From Ligula intestinalis (taxonomy: Eukaryota; Platyhelminthes; Cestoda; Diphyllobothriidea; Diphyllobothriidae), in the NCBI GenBank assembly GCA_036362985.1, contig JAYGXS010000004.1, positions 23,447,507 through 23,511,506 on the forward strand: DNA of 64,000 bases, in the 5' to 3' direction. Positions 47,930 through 59,691 of this stretch are shown piece after piece. The translations under genes and the position numbers were made by a program. How positions within the stretch are numbered: the first letter of the stretch is position 1; each line of letters opens with the position of its first letter. The notes under the pieces are model-generated. The model saw only the letters and a program-made list of their open reading frames with translations, was not told where the DNA came from and did no database searches.

Positions 47930-48215
47930 GAAGACGACGAAGCGATCGCTGGAACAAGAGTTTTATTATGAAGAAGTGGATCCGACAAAGCAAAGGGAGA
48001 CCGGAATGGCCATTTCTGGCTTATTAGCCGTCAGATCCACTTCTTCATCATATCACCTCTGTCATTATGTGACGGTCGTTGAGGGTTTGCGTTGTGAGCT
48101 CCTTGGCAAAGCGGAACTTAATTGTTCCTTGAGTAGATCGGTGAAACACCTGCATTCATTCAAGGGTTTTATTGTCCTGACGTTTCGGATTCCGTCGGGA
48201 ATCCATAGTCATCTG
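47930..48215 (+). mobile_element. MITE copy interrupted by SINE scrap between inverted repeats
   Basis: The left part (gacgaagcgatcgctggaac) and the continuation at 48165 (attgtcctgacgtttcggat) are one MITE. Between them lies a family-1 SINE tail in reverse (agaccggaatggccatttct) bordered by atgaagaagtggatc and its inverted copy gatccacttcttcat. Confidence 0.65.
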
Positions 48216-48244
48216 TATACTTAATAAAAGTCTCGACTGCCTCT

Positions 48245-48560
48245 GTGTGGACCTCCATTATCATTGGTCCCAGGGGTCAGATTAAAATGCCTCCTGCGCC
48301 TTCTGCACGCGGGCATGCGCGCCTGTCCGTATGTCAGTCACACGCGACGCGCCATCCGCCTTTCACGCGCCAGTCCGTACGTCGATCACACAGGGGACAG
48401 TGCTGGTGTCACTGTGTCTGTGTTTGTCCCCTTTATCATTGGTGGCAGGCAGCTGTTTCAGACTCGCGATTGACATCCGACGTGACAGGTGGATGTGAAT
48501 ACGCCACGGGGGGTGAACGGGGGTGGGGAAGGGGTCGGGTGGAAGAGCAAAAAGGGCGAG
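48245..48560. repeat. GC-rich segment with internal direct repeats
   Basis: Variants of cgcgcc(t/a)gtccgta(t/c)gtc occur near 48322 and 48369, and cattatcattggtcccag is echoed at 48432. The stretch is CpG-rich compared with its surroundings and precedes the Helitron coding remnant. It may be the element's 5' region. Confidence 0.5.
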
Positions 48561-48589
48561 GCCGCTAAGATCTCGAGGACTGGGGAGCG

Positions 48590-49300
48590 CCGTCTACCTC
48601 GCTATATGCATGAGAAAACTCAAGATGCGTTGGTTTACGTTCGACATTTTGGACGCCCGGATCTATTCACTACTTCTACCTGCAACCCATCATGGCCTGA
48701 AATTACTGATGAGCTGCTCCCCGGTCAAATCCCAAAGGATCGCCATGATTTGTCCGCGCGGGTACTCCAGCTTAAGTTGAAAACCATGATGAAACTTATC
48801 ACAAAATTCAAAATTTTCGGCGACGTTCAGTGTCATATGTAAACTGTAGAGTGGCAAAAGAGAGGACTGCCCCATGCTCACATTTTGGTCTGGCTAAAGG
48901 AAATCTGCACTCTTTTGGTGTTGACAAATTCACATGCCTAGAGTTGCCTTACTGGTCCGTTGACCCTGTTCTGCTTGAAACGATCGAAACTCAAATGGTG
49001 CATGGCCCATGCAGTCAGGTAAATCCCAACAGTCCTTGCATGAAGGATGGTAAATGTACCAAGAGATATCCCAAGCGATTCCTAGGTGCAACTCAGACTG
49101 ATGGCGATGGTTACCCTCTCTACAGAAGGTGACAACCTGAGATTGGCGGATTCGAAGCAATTATCAATGAAAAGCGAACCGATGGGGTTGTAATTTATAA
49201 CCGCTGGATTTTACCGCATTGTCCCCTACTGCCAAAAGTATTCGACGCCCACATCAATGTTGAATTTTGCAACTCAGCGAAGTCCATCAAGTAAATCAAC
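48590..49300 (+). pseudogene. Helitron Rep/helicase N-terminal remnant
   Basis: Frames joined by shifts read RRLPRYMHEKTQDALVYVRH, GRPDLFTTSTCNPSWPEI, RHDLSARVLQLKLKTMMKLI, TVEWQKRGLPHAHILVWLKE, VHGPCSQVNPNSPCMKDGKC and KRYPKRF. These are characteristic of the Helitron-like N-terminal (Rep) domain. Frame changes at about 48842 and 48905 and stops at 49130 and 49290 make it inactive. The helicase domain is absent. Confidence 0.85.
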
Positions 49301-49485
49301 AAAGGTTCTGCCCCCCTCAACGCAGTTTCATTACTGGCAACAACCCATGTTCTGCATCACAGCTATGTACAAAGAGGGAGTTCAGAGGTATTTACCTATA
49401 TTTCCCTTATAAAACTGAACTGAACATAATTATTTTAAGAGGTTCTCATCTAAGGTTTGCCTACATAAGGGACAACAACATGTAA

Positions 49486-49520
49486 GGAAGCCCAAGGCGA
49501 AGCCGGGCTTCCGCGCTAGT
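49486..49520 (+). mobile_element. Putative Helitron 3' terminus (hairpin plus CTAG)
   Basis: A hairpin with an 8-bp perfect stem (ggaagccc at 49486-49493 and gggcttcc at 49505-49512) is followed three bases later by CTAG and then T. This matches the Helitron 3' end rule (GC-rich hairpin, CTRR, insertion before T). It lies about 190 bp after the Rep remnant, in the same orientation. Confidence 0.65.
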
Positions 49521-49529
49521 ACGTAATAT

Positions 49530-49775
49530 TACACAAGTCAGAGACATGCGGAGACATGCGCAAATCTTTCGCTATTGGCTGAATGTTTTCTAGTAGACAT
49601 TTAGGCTGGTTTCTGATTGATTACAGCCTGAGATGTTCACGCAATTTTGGAAAAGAAGTCGATTCGTCTGATGTTTTTGAATCTCGCTTGAACGCTGCAA
49701 CTGTCGCTGATGATGGGTTCGAGTGAGAATCCGGATCTTCTCATCCCAGCGATCGTGTCTACGTCTTCTTAATTA
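49530..49775. mobile_element. MITE-like element, GATCGCTGG family, copy
   Basis: The left part (gtcagagacatgcggagaca) and the right end (cccagcgatcgtgtctacgt, cttctt) belong to the family. It abuts the Helitron end. Confidence 0.6.
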
Positions 49776-51670
49776 CCTCTCTTGACTCGTATTTCGCCTA
49801 TATCTGTGATTACAGAGTTTTCGTAAATTTGCACATTTCAACTCTTACGAAACTTAGCGTATGCTGATTTATATAAGTAGCCTGAATCTATGGTAGCCCC
49901 AATAATTGGAATATATTCAGACTTCTCAGTTGACTGGATCACCACCATGACGTCGCAGCCTGAAAACGGATACCACGAGAAGGAAGCACAATATGACATG
50001 GAATATCCATGTTCCGAGTGCCAAATATCAACGGCTTTTTTGCTCCACATAGCAAAAATATTACTCAACTGTCACATTGATTAGGCCAAACGCTTGCGAA
50101 TGATTCTTAGAGTTAATCAAAACGCACAGCCGTAAGTCATGAGGTTCGCATAGTCTGACATCACTAAATTAAAACTAGTAACTGAACCGAGCAATTCTCA
50201 TTGGCATCACCCGAAACGTCATTTACCCTGAATCAATTATCCGAAGTACAGCTCTTAAGGAGACATGCCTGAGCGGACTGACGCAAATGTCTGTAGAAAA
50301 TTGTTGATATTGTAATGCTTGTTTCGTCACAATACAAATGCCTTACTCAGCACCGACAATAAGGGAGGAAGGATACGTTTTTTCTTAGACTATTTAATCG
50401 GAGAGTAATGTCTGCGTTCCAGCTTCCGGCACTCCTACGGCTGGTCAAAGACAAGCAAGCGGAAAATAGCCACTCTGGTCCGTCGCATCTGCTGACCTTG
50501 TGGTCTGATCATAAATTGAAAGTCATGAGACTGCTTTTGGGAAGTTATGAACTGGAGCTCCAAAGCAAAACAGAACGTGCTCACTCCGTCTCTCAATCAA
50601 GTGGGCGTCACGTGACAGTTCGATATTGCCCATCACGTGCTGCAAAAAGCTGAAGGCAAGCGCTACCAATTAGATTTCAGTGATATTCGACTTGCGATGC
50701 ATCTACCGCACTCTCGCCTCTCTCATTCACTTGTGGCTGGTGTGGATACAAAGTCAAGAAGACCGAAGGCGGAAACAAGTGCTTGGCGCGGCCTGGGCCT
50801 GCACCTATGAGTTCCACCATTCCCATAATTTTTTTATGAGAGCGCAAGCAAAATAACCCATGCTTTACCCCGACCTAGCCCCCATACTGGACCATTTAGG
50901 GCACAAAAGATGGACACCACACACACACATAAGTGAATACCCAGGTCCAATTTTGGTCCTCCGACTTAGCAGGGGTGAACATAACTAACTTCTCCTAAGT
51001 TACCTCAAGTAAAATGCTTACAGATACGCTAAAAAGTACAGATCACATCAAGCTCCTCTTTGGAATGTTAAGCAGAGCTGCCGGACCGCTATATAATATG
51101 ACTAGCCCACGTCCCATGGCAAGTTGGAGCTTAAGATGCTAGTAGAGGCAGTAAAAGCAGAAAAAGGCAAGGTTTTACCCCGTCGAAACCTCTTTAGTTC
51201 GGTCATTGTCAGTAAAAAACGTCCAAAGATCAAGATGAGTATGTTTTAATTATTTTTTAAGAGTGATTTATGAAAAAAATGTGAATCAGTTTCTTAAAAT
51301 CATTTTGCGTCTTGTTGTATAAGCAGTGACGACAAAGGTTATTCAGTAAAAAAATATGTGTAGATGAGAGAAAGGTAAGTACGACGAACGGAGGGGAGGG
51401 GGAGGCATAGTTGAATAGAGAATGAGCAGTTGATTTAGGAAAATAATCAGGATCACACAAGGAGATAATACAGTTAACGAGGATTTCAGGGTAGAAAATG
51501 CAGGCGGGCAAAGTCAGAGGATTACAAGGGAAGGAGAGGCGAGCCGAGCGAAGTGGAAAACAATGATGCGTACGCCTAGGTTTAGAAAGGTCGGCTGATT
51601 GTTGCCTCCCGGTCATGACTCCAGAATGGAGTTAGTTGAACGGTAATAAATCCACTATATCTACATGGTT
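49776..51670. other. Intergenic region 3' of the membrane-protein gene
   Basis: It includes a repeat at about 50690-50940 (atgcatctaccgcactctcg) with a related copy at about 57805-57990 (atagcatctaccgcactctt). There is no supported exon, and a (CA)n run lies near 50918. Confidence 0.45.
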
Positions 51671-54600
51671 TTAATCAGGTCGGATATCTGAGTAGGCAGG
51701 TGGCGGTATTTCTGGCGGTTGTCTCGAGACGACGCGAGCAACCGGCGAGGCGCAGCGAGAGGACGTACGGGAGTCCGCATGATCATCAGTGTCAGTGGCG
51801 TATCTGGCAAACGGATTCAACTGCGGCAGAGGGGAAGGATTCGCGGAAGCAGCAGCGGCGATTTGAGCCCGGCTCATTGGAGCCAGCGGGGACGCGTTGT
51901 CGGTCAGGCCACCGTAGCTCTGGAATTGTCGTGGACTAAAACAGTAGAGCGTTATAGTATGTAAAACCGGTATATAAGGCTAGGATAATAAAGCAAGTAG
52001 GCTAGTTTTTAAGTCGGTAAAACATCATAAGACATTCTGGTGCCTCTGATCTCTTGTTAAAGGAGGTCTGGGTGGTGCCATTACAGGGTGCACATTCTTG
52101 GTAGTCCTGTAAAAAATGTGTGTGGTCAAAAGCTCCCGAGCCGGTCAGTGGACGGGTGTACGGAAGGTACAGTATGGCGAGTGCGCCAAGCAAAATGCCG
52201 CAAGTTGCGAAAGACTGGTAATTACTCGCAACCGAACATTAAGTAGGGTTACAGTACTCACTGATTTTGACTGCTCTTATAAATGCAAATATATTTTCTA
52301 GAAAGCATGCACAGAAGTATTTTGATTGTACTCAACTGGAAGGAAATTATGCGTTTTTTTAAATTTCATACTTAAAAAGGGTATTCTTCGGTTTTTAGAA
52401 AAAGTTCTAAATTGTGGAATAATTTTTTAACCTACCGACTGCTACGCTTGAATTTGAGGCTTACAAACAGCATGCTGTGTAAATTCTGTTTAAGGAAAAA
52501 AGTTTCTTGCCTATGGTTTGAGGAAGGGGATGTGGATCATACTGTATACATTATAGGCAGCATTAATACATTTTGGACATAATTTATTATGAACGAACAC
52601 CTCACACTCGGAAAAATCTCGTGATTAGAAATTTTCTAAAAACCTAAGGATACCCTTTTAAGGCAAAATTTAACAAAGGCGTAATTTTCTACCAAATTAA
52701 TACAATAAAAGACACTATCATGCATGTTCTCCATAAAACATATTTGCATTTTTGTAAATTGCAAGAACAGCAGGATTTAATTAATCCATAAATTTCAGGA
52801 GCGCTTATCAGCTGCTATCTCTCATTGCATAACATGACGTAAGAGAAATACACATTGAATTTATACAGAAAAATCGATACAAAACTGCAAGGTCATAAGA
52901 TGTGGCCAAGAGGCATCTGATGAGCGCTCCTGAGATTTATGGATCCAATAAATCCTGCTGTCCTTGCAATTTACAAATTTGCACATGGGAAACTCTGCTC
53001 TAAATATTTGCAGTTATAAAGGCATAAATGCATACTATTTAAGCAGCCATTTTTTACAGAAACTACTTTTTGTAAGCGGCCAGAGGGAAGTTTATTAAAG
53101 AGCCGGCATCTTGGCGTGCCTGAAAAGACTTGAGATTAGACCACACAATAATCAGTATTGCAACCCTACTTAATATTGGTTTGCGAGTGATTACTAGTCT
53201 TCCGCAAATTGCGGCATTTTGGTTGCAGCACTCGCCAGACTGCAGTTTACCAGAGCGGTCAAAAACTACCATTATTCACACCGTACCGTGGGGGCAGCAG
53301 TCCTCTGCGTTCATTGGCTGGCGGTTGATAGGGCCTTTCAAAGGGCTGTGGAGGCCAAGCGGCGCCAGCGGTGGTGTAGAGGGAAAGGTCCAGCTGAGTG
53401 GTATCGGCGAACGCATCCGCCTCGTGATCGGGCTCCGGCAGGGACACCAGGTCCGGCGACCGCGCACGACCGCGTCTTAGACGTTGAAGGAACGGCACGC
53501 CGAAATGACGCGGTGGAGCAGTCGTAGGATGAGCTGAGGCAAACGCCAGACGGGTCTGGTTCGTGGTACCAGCGGCCGCGGCAACGACATTTGCAGTGGC
53601 ACCGCGCGCGTGGCTGCTACTGCTGGCGTGCTCCTGGGAGTCTTGGACACGCAGCATGCACATGGTGATGACGCCGATGAGTAAACTACCCAGTAGCCAG
53701 ACCACCAGGAAGATCATATCTAGCAGTGAGATAGAAAGAGGATCTTTTGGTTAAACAAATAGCAGTAAGAATTGGTTAGGGTCCGCCAGAGCTACCAACA
53801 TTAGTAAGGCCGGCTAGTAAAGAGATGAAGAGCATCTTTTGAGGAAAAAAAACGCAGTGAGGCCCTTGAACCTTGCTTTGGCTCCGTGAGGGCCAGCGGC
53901 ATTAGTGACACCGTCATGGTGGTCGATAGTGGCAGAGGACCATCAGCGGAGGCGGTGACATGTGTAACTTGGGGGCTGGAAAGAATTCGTTAGTTCGCGG
54001 CCTTGTCATAGGCTACGTGGCCTTGTCACGCTTTCTCGTGTCGACCTAAAAACCGACTGCAGACGACGTGGCGGGTTCCTGTGCTCTTGTCGCAGCAAGG
54101 GTTTATCATGGTCGCATCTCCGGTTCTTGGGGACGTTCTCGTGACTCTGAGGTCTCTTCCTCGTGTGGCCCTTCGGATCTATATATTACTCGTCATGGAC
54201 CCCCTGGCTGCCGCCAACAACATTCACAGCAGCATGCTGGTTCTATCTTTCACATACTTTCTCCCACGAGCGACAGTTTTTCTCCTAAAAACCACAAATG
54301 ACATTCTAGTTTTGAATTATGAGCTATGCCTTAGAAAATGTTTTTACTGTTCGCTCTTTTTGCTCAGTTACGCCTGCTGGCTTGTGTTAACTGACATCAC
54401 CACATGTGAGTGTATTACTTGGAACAAGCGACTAGTCGCTTACAATTGTGTAAACAACTTCTTTGACATGTTCGGCTGTGTCGATGTATTTCTTAACTAC
54501 TGTGTACCAATAGGGAGTTTAAAGGTGTTTGTCTATATTTCCGTTAATAAACTTCGATTGACTTGCCTCGATTCACCCAATTGTCAAAAAGTCGCGGCCT

Positions 54601-57600
54601 CGGTGAGAGTCCAACCCACACAGCAGGGAAGGTTTTTGCGCAGCCAACGCCCTACCACTGACCTACGAAGTTCAGCATGCGCCGTAAATTTAATCACATA
54701 TAGGTCGAGTTGCTGTGCAAAAGCCTTCCTACCGAGGCCGCGAATTTTTCACAATTCGGTCAATCGAATTATTGAAATCTGCCAAACTCATAACAACTAA
54801 GATAAGCCTATTACTTTATCCGGTGGATCCTAGATAAGTACTTAGAAAATCCTGCCTGGCAGTCAACTTACTGCGTCCAAAATGGTGGATTGCACACGAG
54901 CGGTAAGTTGGGGTGAAATCGACCCAAGTGGGATTAAATCCACGGCGCACGGTGGGCCTCGTAGCTCAATGGCAAAACGTTGGCTGCGCAAGAGTTTTCT
55001 CTACTGTCTGGGTTCGACTCCCACCGAGGCTGCAAATTTTCCACAATTGGGTCAATCGAATTATTGAAACCTGCTAAATCCCTAACAACCTAGAATTCGT
55101 TAGCTTCAGCCAAAAATAAGTCCTGAGTCGAAAAACACCACAATTGATGCTAGAATTGAAAATAAACCCAATACTTGACAAACCATCTTTTCAGATCAAA
55201 TATACAGATTGTTTTCTCGGTCAAATAATGGCCGTTCTTGAGGGGTAATGCCCCTATTTTCATAAATTATATCAAGTCGACACTGCTACCCGAAAATACA
55301 GCGACACAAATAGATCGCCGGAAGGAATTTTTTCCACTGAATGCTAAACGCGCCTAGAGGTTAGTTAAATTTATAAGGGTGACTTATATGGCCCACTAAG
55401 CTGCACACGGCAATAGGTAATAAAGGCGACCCTGCGCATAATTTCAGGACATGCAAATATCCTCGTGCCTTAACCCTAACAATTCCAACTTTAACAGCAC
55501 CCCTTCTTTATAATCCCAACCCCAATATCAAATCTAACATACCTTAGTGCTAAGCAAAGCCCTACAGCGAACCATAAACGTGATCCTATTTTCCCTGGAA
55601 TCTGGCGAAGAGACACTTGTACTGTGGACGGTTCCTGTCCCCATGTCCTGTCTAAGGGTCCATATAAGTCATCCTGCCTTTTCGCATCTCCGGTCTTCTC
55701 CATTTCGTCTTGTCACCACGCCCAGGAAGAGAGTGAGGAGGGAGAAATATAGATTCACGTAAGTCCACTTTTACTAATAATCTAGAGGAAGACAATGTCG
55801 CTGCACCACCCTGCTGGAGAACATACGGTGGACATTGTGGAAACTGATGGTCGAACTGTATAAGTCATTGTTAGCGTGAAATTTAGCGAACTTCTACGGG
55901 GTAAAAGACGAGAACACTATTTGTATTCTGCCAGGATGGATTTCATTTTGAGATTGCCACAATTACCTAAATAAGAACAATAAGCGCATTTGTGTTTAGC
56001 TCACACGTGTGATGGAGTTTCCACCCAAAAGTGCAGGAAAGGCTTGCGAGGTATTGAAATGACCCCAAAACAGCGAAACCTTGCCTCATGTTCCAGTTTT
56101 CTTATATGACTTCAGTTCCGAGGACTGTAAAGAAGACCTATGCATTTATCTTGCAGATGTAATTCATCCACCTAGAAATGACAACTGTGGCAACAGTGGT
56201 ACAGCCAAATCATACAGCCCAGTCACCAAGCACTCTGTTAGGAAGCGGTGACTGGGAAGTTAAAGACAAGATAATTCTGAATTAACCCATTTGTAACCGG
56301 TAAAGAAGACATATGATCGATCACCGGAACGATTTGTATTTTACTTTGATCTTTCGGACTCTTACCGGAGTTAATCATCAGAGATTGGGAGCAGTAGGCC
56401 ATGACCAGCCACTCTTTTGTAGCTGCTTCCCATCTCTGACGATGGACTTCGGTAAGAGTCCGAAGGCCCAGAATAAAATACAAATCGTTCCGGTGTTCGA
56501 TCATCTACCTTTATTTACCGATGCAAATACCTGGAACGCGAACGTTCTCCTTCATTCCATTTGTAACCAGTTTGACCGTCGTGAACAGCGGTATACACTG
56601 TGTGTTCCGACACGGGACAGGTATAGGGACGGTGACTTGCGTATGAGAATTAGTATGTACTGATAGTAGACTTATGCTGCAAACACCGCAGTCTTGACCC
56701 TTCTAGGTCTGGAGCTGTGACAGAGTCGGAAATACCGAGATGTGTGATCGGGCGTAGTGACCGGAAAAAACTAAATAGCCCGCCTACGCGTGCCACATAA
56801 ACAAGCCTAATGTGTGCACGATGGAACAGGATTTTAGTTCAGTCAATTTGCAAAAACTCGGCTGCTCGGATTGAATTAGACAACACGACATCGACCGCAA
56901 CCCTTAAGTGCGGTCAAGGTTCGAACCACCCGAACTATGAGAATCCACCAGGAGCCGTGAGTTTAAACACAGTTTGGTCGACTGGAATGCATGGGGTTCA
57001 CCAATCCTGATACAGTAAGCAGACCGTCCAAGCAGGATTTCATAATGAATAAATATAGAATCCACCAAAAGACTACCAAGCTCACTAAATCAATAGGACT
57101 TTTTGTCAGTACGAATAAACCATTTACTCCATTGTGAAAAATTCGGCGGCAACGGTGGCATTCTAAAACACAACAGCGAGCGCCAGGCTTGAGTACAGCC
57201 TATACTAACCAACTGAGTCCATAGCCACGATGCGTCATACAGGGGCAGCTCGGGCTCCGACTGAATAGGAGACCACATTCAGATGCCAGTGCCGCCTGAC
57301 TCCATCCCGTGGCTTGGCAGTCTTAGAAGCCACGACTTTTGGCACCTTATGGTAGTTAAAACGTGCGACGGGTTGTTTAGTGTGAAATGTACGCTGGAGA
57401 CGGGATCCACTGTCCGAGCCTGTCGGTCATCTGGTGTGCGGGAAATGGGTGACGGTGGCCGGCAGGACTACACAGCTCTTCTACAGGTGACCTGGCTACC
57501 CGCCAATATACTGGGTTTTCAAACAAAGGGCTTGGTCGCTTCGGGTCTTACATGCTAAGAGTGTCATAGAGAAGAAGGAGTAATTGAGTTTGACGCTCAG

Positions 57601-59691
57601 TCCTCCTGCCATTCAGGCTATGCATAGGATTGACTGTGGGGTCTCAGTTGTACTGTCAGTTTGCAACCTTGGAAACCGTCATCAATTGGTAGAACGATAG
57701 TGAAAACGTAGATATCGACGATGTCCACCGTAAGCTCCACCACCGGGTGATACAGAGAAGGTGACTTGTGCGAGAACTAGTTTAAGGTGATAGTAGACTT
57801 TCATAGCATCTACCGCACTCTTTCCTCCCCTACCTAACCACCCACTCACCTGAGCCCAGTGTCAAGACAGAGTCATGAAGACTAGAGACGGGATAAGGCG
57901 CAGGTCGCTAACGTGGCCTACATATTCACCGTTTATTATTGGAGAGCAAACCAAATAACACGTGCCGTACCCTGATCTGGCCCCGTGTTGGTCCGGCATA
58001 TCTATCATACGGTCCGGTTGGCGAACACAACTGGTACTACAGGTATAAGTTAAAACAGCTCAAAGGAGAAGAATTGGGTGTTCTGACGTAGGAAACTCTG
58101 ATAAACACAGCGAAGGCGGGACAATTTCGATCAGCACAAGACCAACTAACTCATGACGCCAATGAAAACTCTGATTGCGGTGTGAATTTCGAAACAAAGG
58201 CACCGCATTCGGCTGTTTTTAACGTCAGCTAGTTAGCACGCCTTTCTCACACTGAGACCGTTTCTCAAGACAAATGAAAAGGGTCAAAAAATTCCACAAC
58301 GTCGTCAAGGTGTAAACAGCGAGTTTTCGAACAAAACCCATTGAGAAAAAGAGAAGAGGGAGTCGTACCATTTCGTCCATAGGCCGAAACGTGGCGAGTT
58401 TGCAGGCGTTCGCGGGGCCAAGCGAGGATGAGGAACTGGTCAATGAGAATGTAGGGCAGGAGAGCGTTTGGGAAGAAGAGCATTGCCAAGCAGGAGAGGG
58501 CAATGTAGAGACCTGTCACCCCCACAGACAGTCCAAAGGCCTAAGAGGAGACAATGAGGGGCAGTGGATGAGAGGGAGGAGAGAGTGACAATTAATCAAA
58601 ACATTCATTTCAAGGTTTATGATACTGGGAGCGTTCCGCAGCTTTGCGGCTGTCTACTAGAGAGATGCTCGACAAGACATGATCACAAAACTGGAATTAT
58701 CGCGATACTCCTCTCAATACAGAAATGAGGATACACAGATCGCCACGCTGGTGGGGCGGAGAGACCTGACCGGTCTACCGCCAGAGTCAAAATCAAAAGA
58801 TCAATAAATACACATACGTTCGTGCCGGAACGGATCTATGTAGCCAAAACACTGGGATATACCTGTAAGGTAGGGGCCCTCGCTGGGCTCAGACGGGTCG
58901 AACTTTGAGGATGGTATGAAAATGGCTGATGGATATCCTCCAAAACAGCAATTTTATGACGCTTATGTAGCAGAGCCTCGTAGACATGGATAAAAAAATG
59001 ACTAAAGACAAACGGAACGCCTTTTTTAATGGTCCCTAAAAACCTTTCTGTAAAAAAATCATCAAGTGACTGGAAAAACTTAAAAACTGTGGGAAAACGT
59101 TCTCAATGCCCAAACCTCCTCAGTATATCTTACCCCTCATACATATTCAGAAAAAATAGCTACTCGCGAACCTTCTCATTTATTCGGGAGAAGAGCTAGG
59201 GTTTCGGGATACAGGCAACCCGCAAACGCATGAATATTTTGCCAAGGAACATCGCAGAAGACAGTGAACGCCACCACAACGTGGTAGCAGGGAACCACAG
59301 CAGACGCGTCCTCGTCGCGTTCCCACCCACCTCACGAGGGACAAGGTCTGCTACACCAATCCCCCTACGTTGGAGCAATCTCGCAGTGATGCGTTTAAAC
59401 AAGAAGATAGCTAAAAACGGAGGGCACTCGTTAACCAGGGCTGAATTATTTTAACATGCGCGCGGATGCAGATGACTGCTCCTGATCAATATACTGTTAC
59501 TTTGATGCTTCTAATTCGACTTATGCGGAAGTGGTTAGTTTAAAGGGCAAGCTTTAGAATATAAACAACTGGTACGGGAATGAAAGTACTCACAAAGTTC
59601 TTGTAGATAGACAGCAAAATAAGTATCACCAATACGAGGAGAGCGAAGAGGGTGAGGTGTGCTTCCGGGATGCGAAGAAACGGAATAGAAG
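51671..59691 (-). CDS. Multi-pass membrane protein with C-terminal PPAY, last four exons
   Basis: The exons in gene order are 59691-59594, 58540-58369, 53719-53287 and 51935-51671 (stop TAA). All have AG/GT borders and matching phases, giving about 322 residues. Exon A holds one membrane segment (AHLTLFALLVLVILILLSIY). Exon B holds one or two (GLSVGVTGLYIALSCLAMLF, NALLPYILIDQFLILAW). Exon C opens with another (MIFLVVWLLGSLLIGVITM) followed by a long Ala/Ser/Pro-rich tail. Exon D ends IPPPAYSDIRPD. A PPxY motif in a cytosolic tail usually binds NEDD4-type WW domains. The layout (several spans, then PPxY) recalls LAPTM4 proteins, but sequence similarity is too weak to name it. The first exon found starts in phase 1, so 5' exons lie at higher coordinates or outside. 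Confidence 0.65.
52165..53250. mobile_element. Complex fold-back element, about 1.1 kb, nested palindromes
   Basis: The outer arms 52165-52265 and 53150-53250 are inverted copies (gcgagtgcgccaagcaaaat against the inverse of attttggttgcagcactcgc). Inside, 52374-52412 pairs with 52625-52662 (ttcggtttttagaaaaagtt), and 52739-52819 pairs with 52904-52986 (aaattgcaagaacagcagga). It is AT-rich and noncoding. It lies in the last intron of the membrane-protein gene, ending 37 bp from exon C's donor side. Confidence 0.85.
54553..54713 (-). mobile_element. tRNA-derived SINE, family 2 copy
   Basis: On the + strand it has ttgactgcctcg-like flank, then cacccaattgtcaaaaagtc, an antisense B box (gagagtccaaccc) and an antisense A box (gccctaccactgacctacga). 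The extreme head is missing. It lies in an intron of the membrane-protein gene. Confidence 0.75.
54725..54800 (+). mobile_element. SINE family 2, 3' half only
   Basis: It reads ccgaggccgcgaatttttca, then cacaattcggtcaatcgaat, the tail of the family in direct orientation, without the tRNA-like head. Confidence 0.65.
54851..55090 (+). mobile_element. tRNA-derived SINE, family 2, full-length copy
   Basis: It begins cctgcctggcagtcaactta. The tRNA-like head gives cctcgtagctcaatggcaaa (A box) and ggttcgactcccaccg (B box at about 55011), and the tail is ttccacaattgggtcaatcg. An RNA polymerase III type-2 promoter is readable in it. Confidence 0.85.
55091..56297. other. Intron interior without supported feature
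   Basis: It lies within the membrane-protein gene. One segment (55828-55878) resembles 4801-4850. A short frame at 55547-55762 has no recognisable domain. Confidence 0.4.
56298..56520. mobile_element. 223-bp fold-back MITE
   Basis: The arms pair over almost the whole length: 56298 onward (accggaacgatttgtatttt) against the end (aaaatacaaatcgttccggt), and ctttcggactcttaccg against cggtaagagtccgaagg. The central loop is about 20 bp near 56405. It is unrelated to the GATCGCTGG family. Confidence 0.85.
56832..57046 (-). mobile_element. tRNA-derived SINE, family 2, diverged copy
   Basis: It contains agtcaatttgcaaaaactcg at the antisense tail, then tcaaggttcgaacc, and ends with the antisense head (gccgtgagtttaaacacagt, atacagtaagcagaccgtcc). 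Confidence 0.6.
57120..57250 (-). mobile_element. tRNA-derived SINE, family 2, diverged copy
   Basis: It contains ccattgtgaaaaattcggcg, then an antisense tRNA-like head (aaccaactgagtccatagcc). Confidence 0.6.
57251..58368. other. Intron stretch with a dispersed repeat
   Basis: It holds the second copy of the repeat at about 50690-50940 (here about 57805-57990) and antisense pieces of the 4801 repeat (near 57715). There is no exon signal between exon B's donor and here. Confidence 0.4.
58541..59593. other. Intron between exons A and B of the membrane protein
   Basis: No further repeat family was recognised. Open frames on both strands at 59196-59454 overlap each other and lack splice context, so neither is called. 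Confidence 0.4.

Larger units (their letters stand above)
42748..48240. other. Repeat-rich intergenic region
   Basis: Between the WRAP53 3' end and the Helitron remnant I see MITE copies, a SINE and unassigned repeat sequence, and no exon with a recognisable domain. Open frames such as 47113-47322 and 47406-47660 lack any family features or splice context. Confidence 0.5.

Noticed and set aside
54081..54800. A 239-codon open frame on the plus strand
   Set aside because: Its last third is a SINE in antisense, it lies in an intron of a minus-strand gene, and no domain or splice context is visible. The hydrophobic runs look accidental.
54957..55030. tRNA gene on the plus strand
   Set aside because: Same reason: it is the tRNA-like part of SINE family 2, with head and tail shared with other copies.
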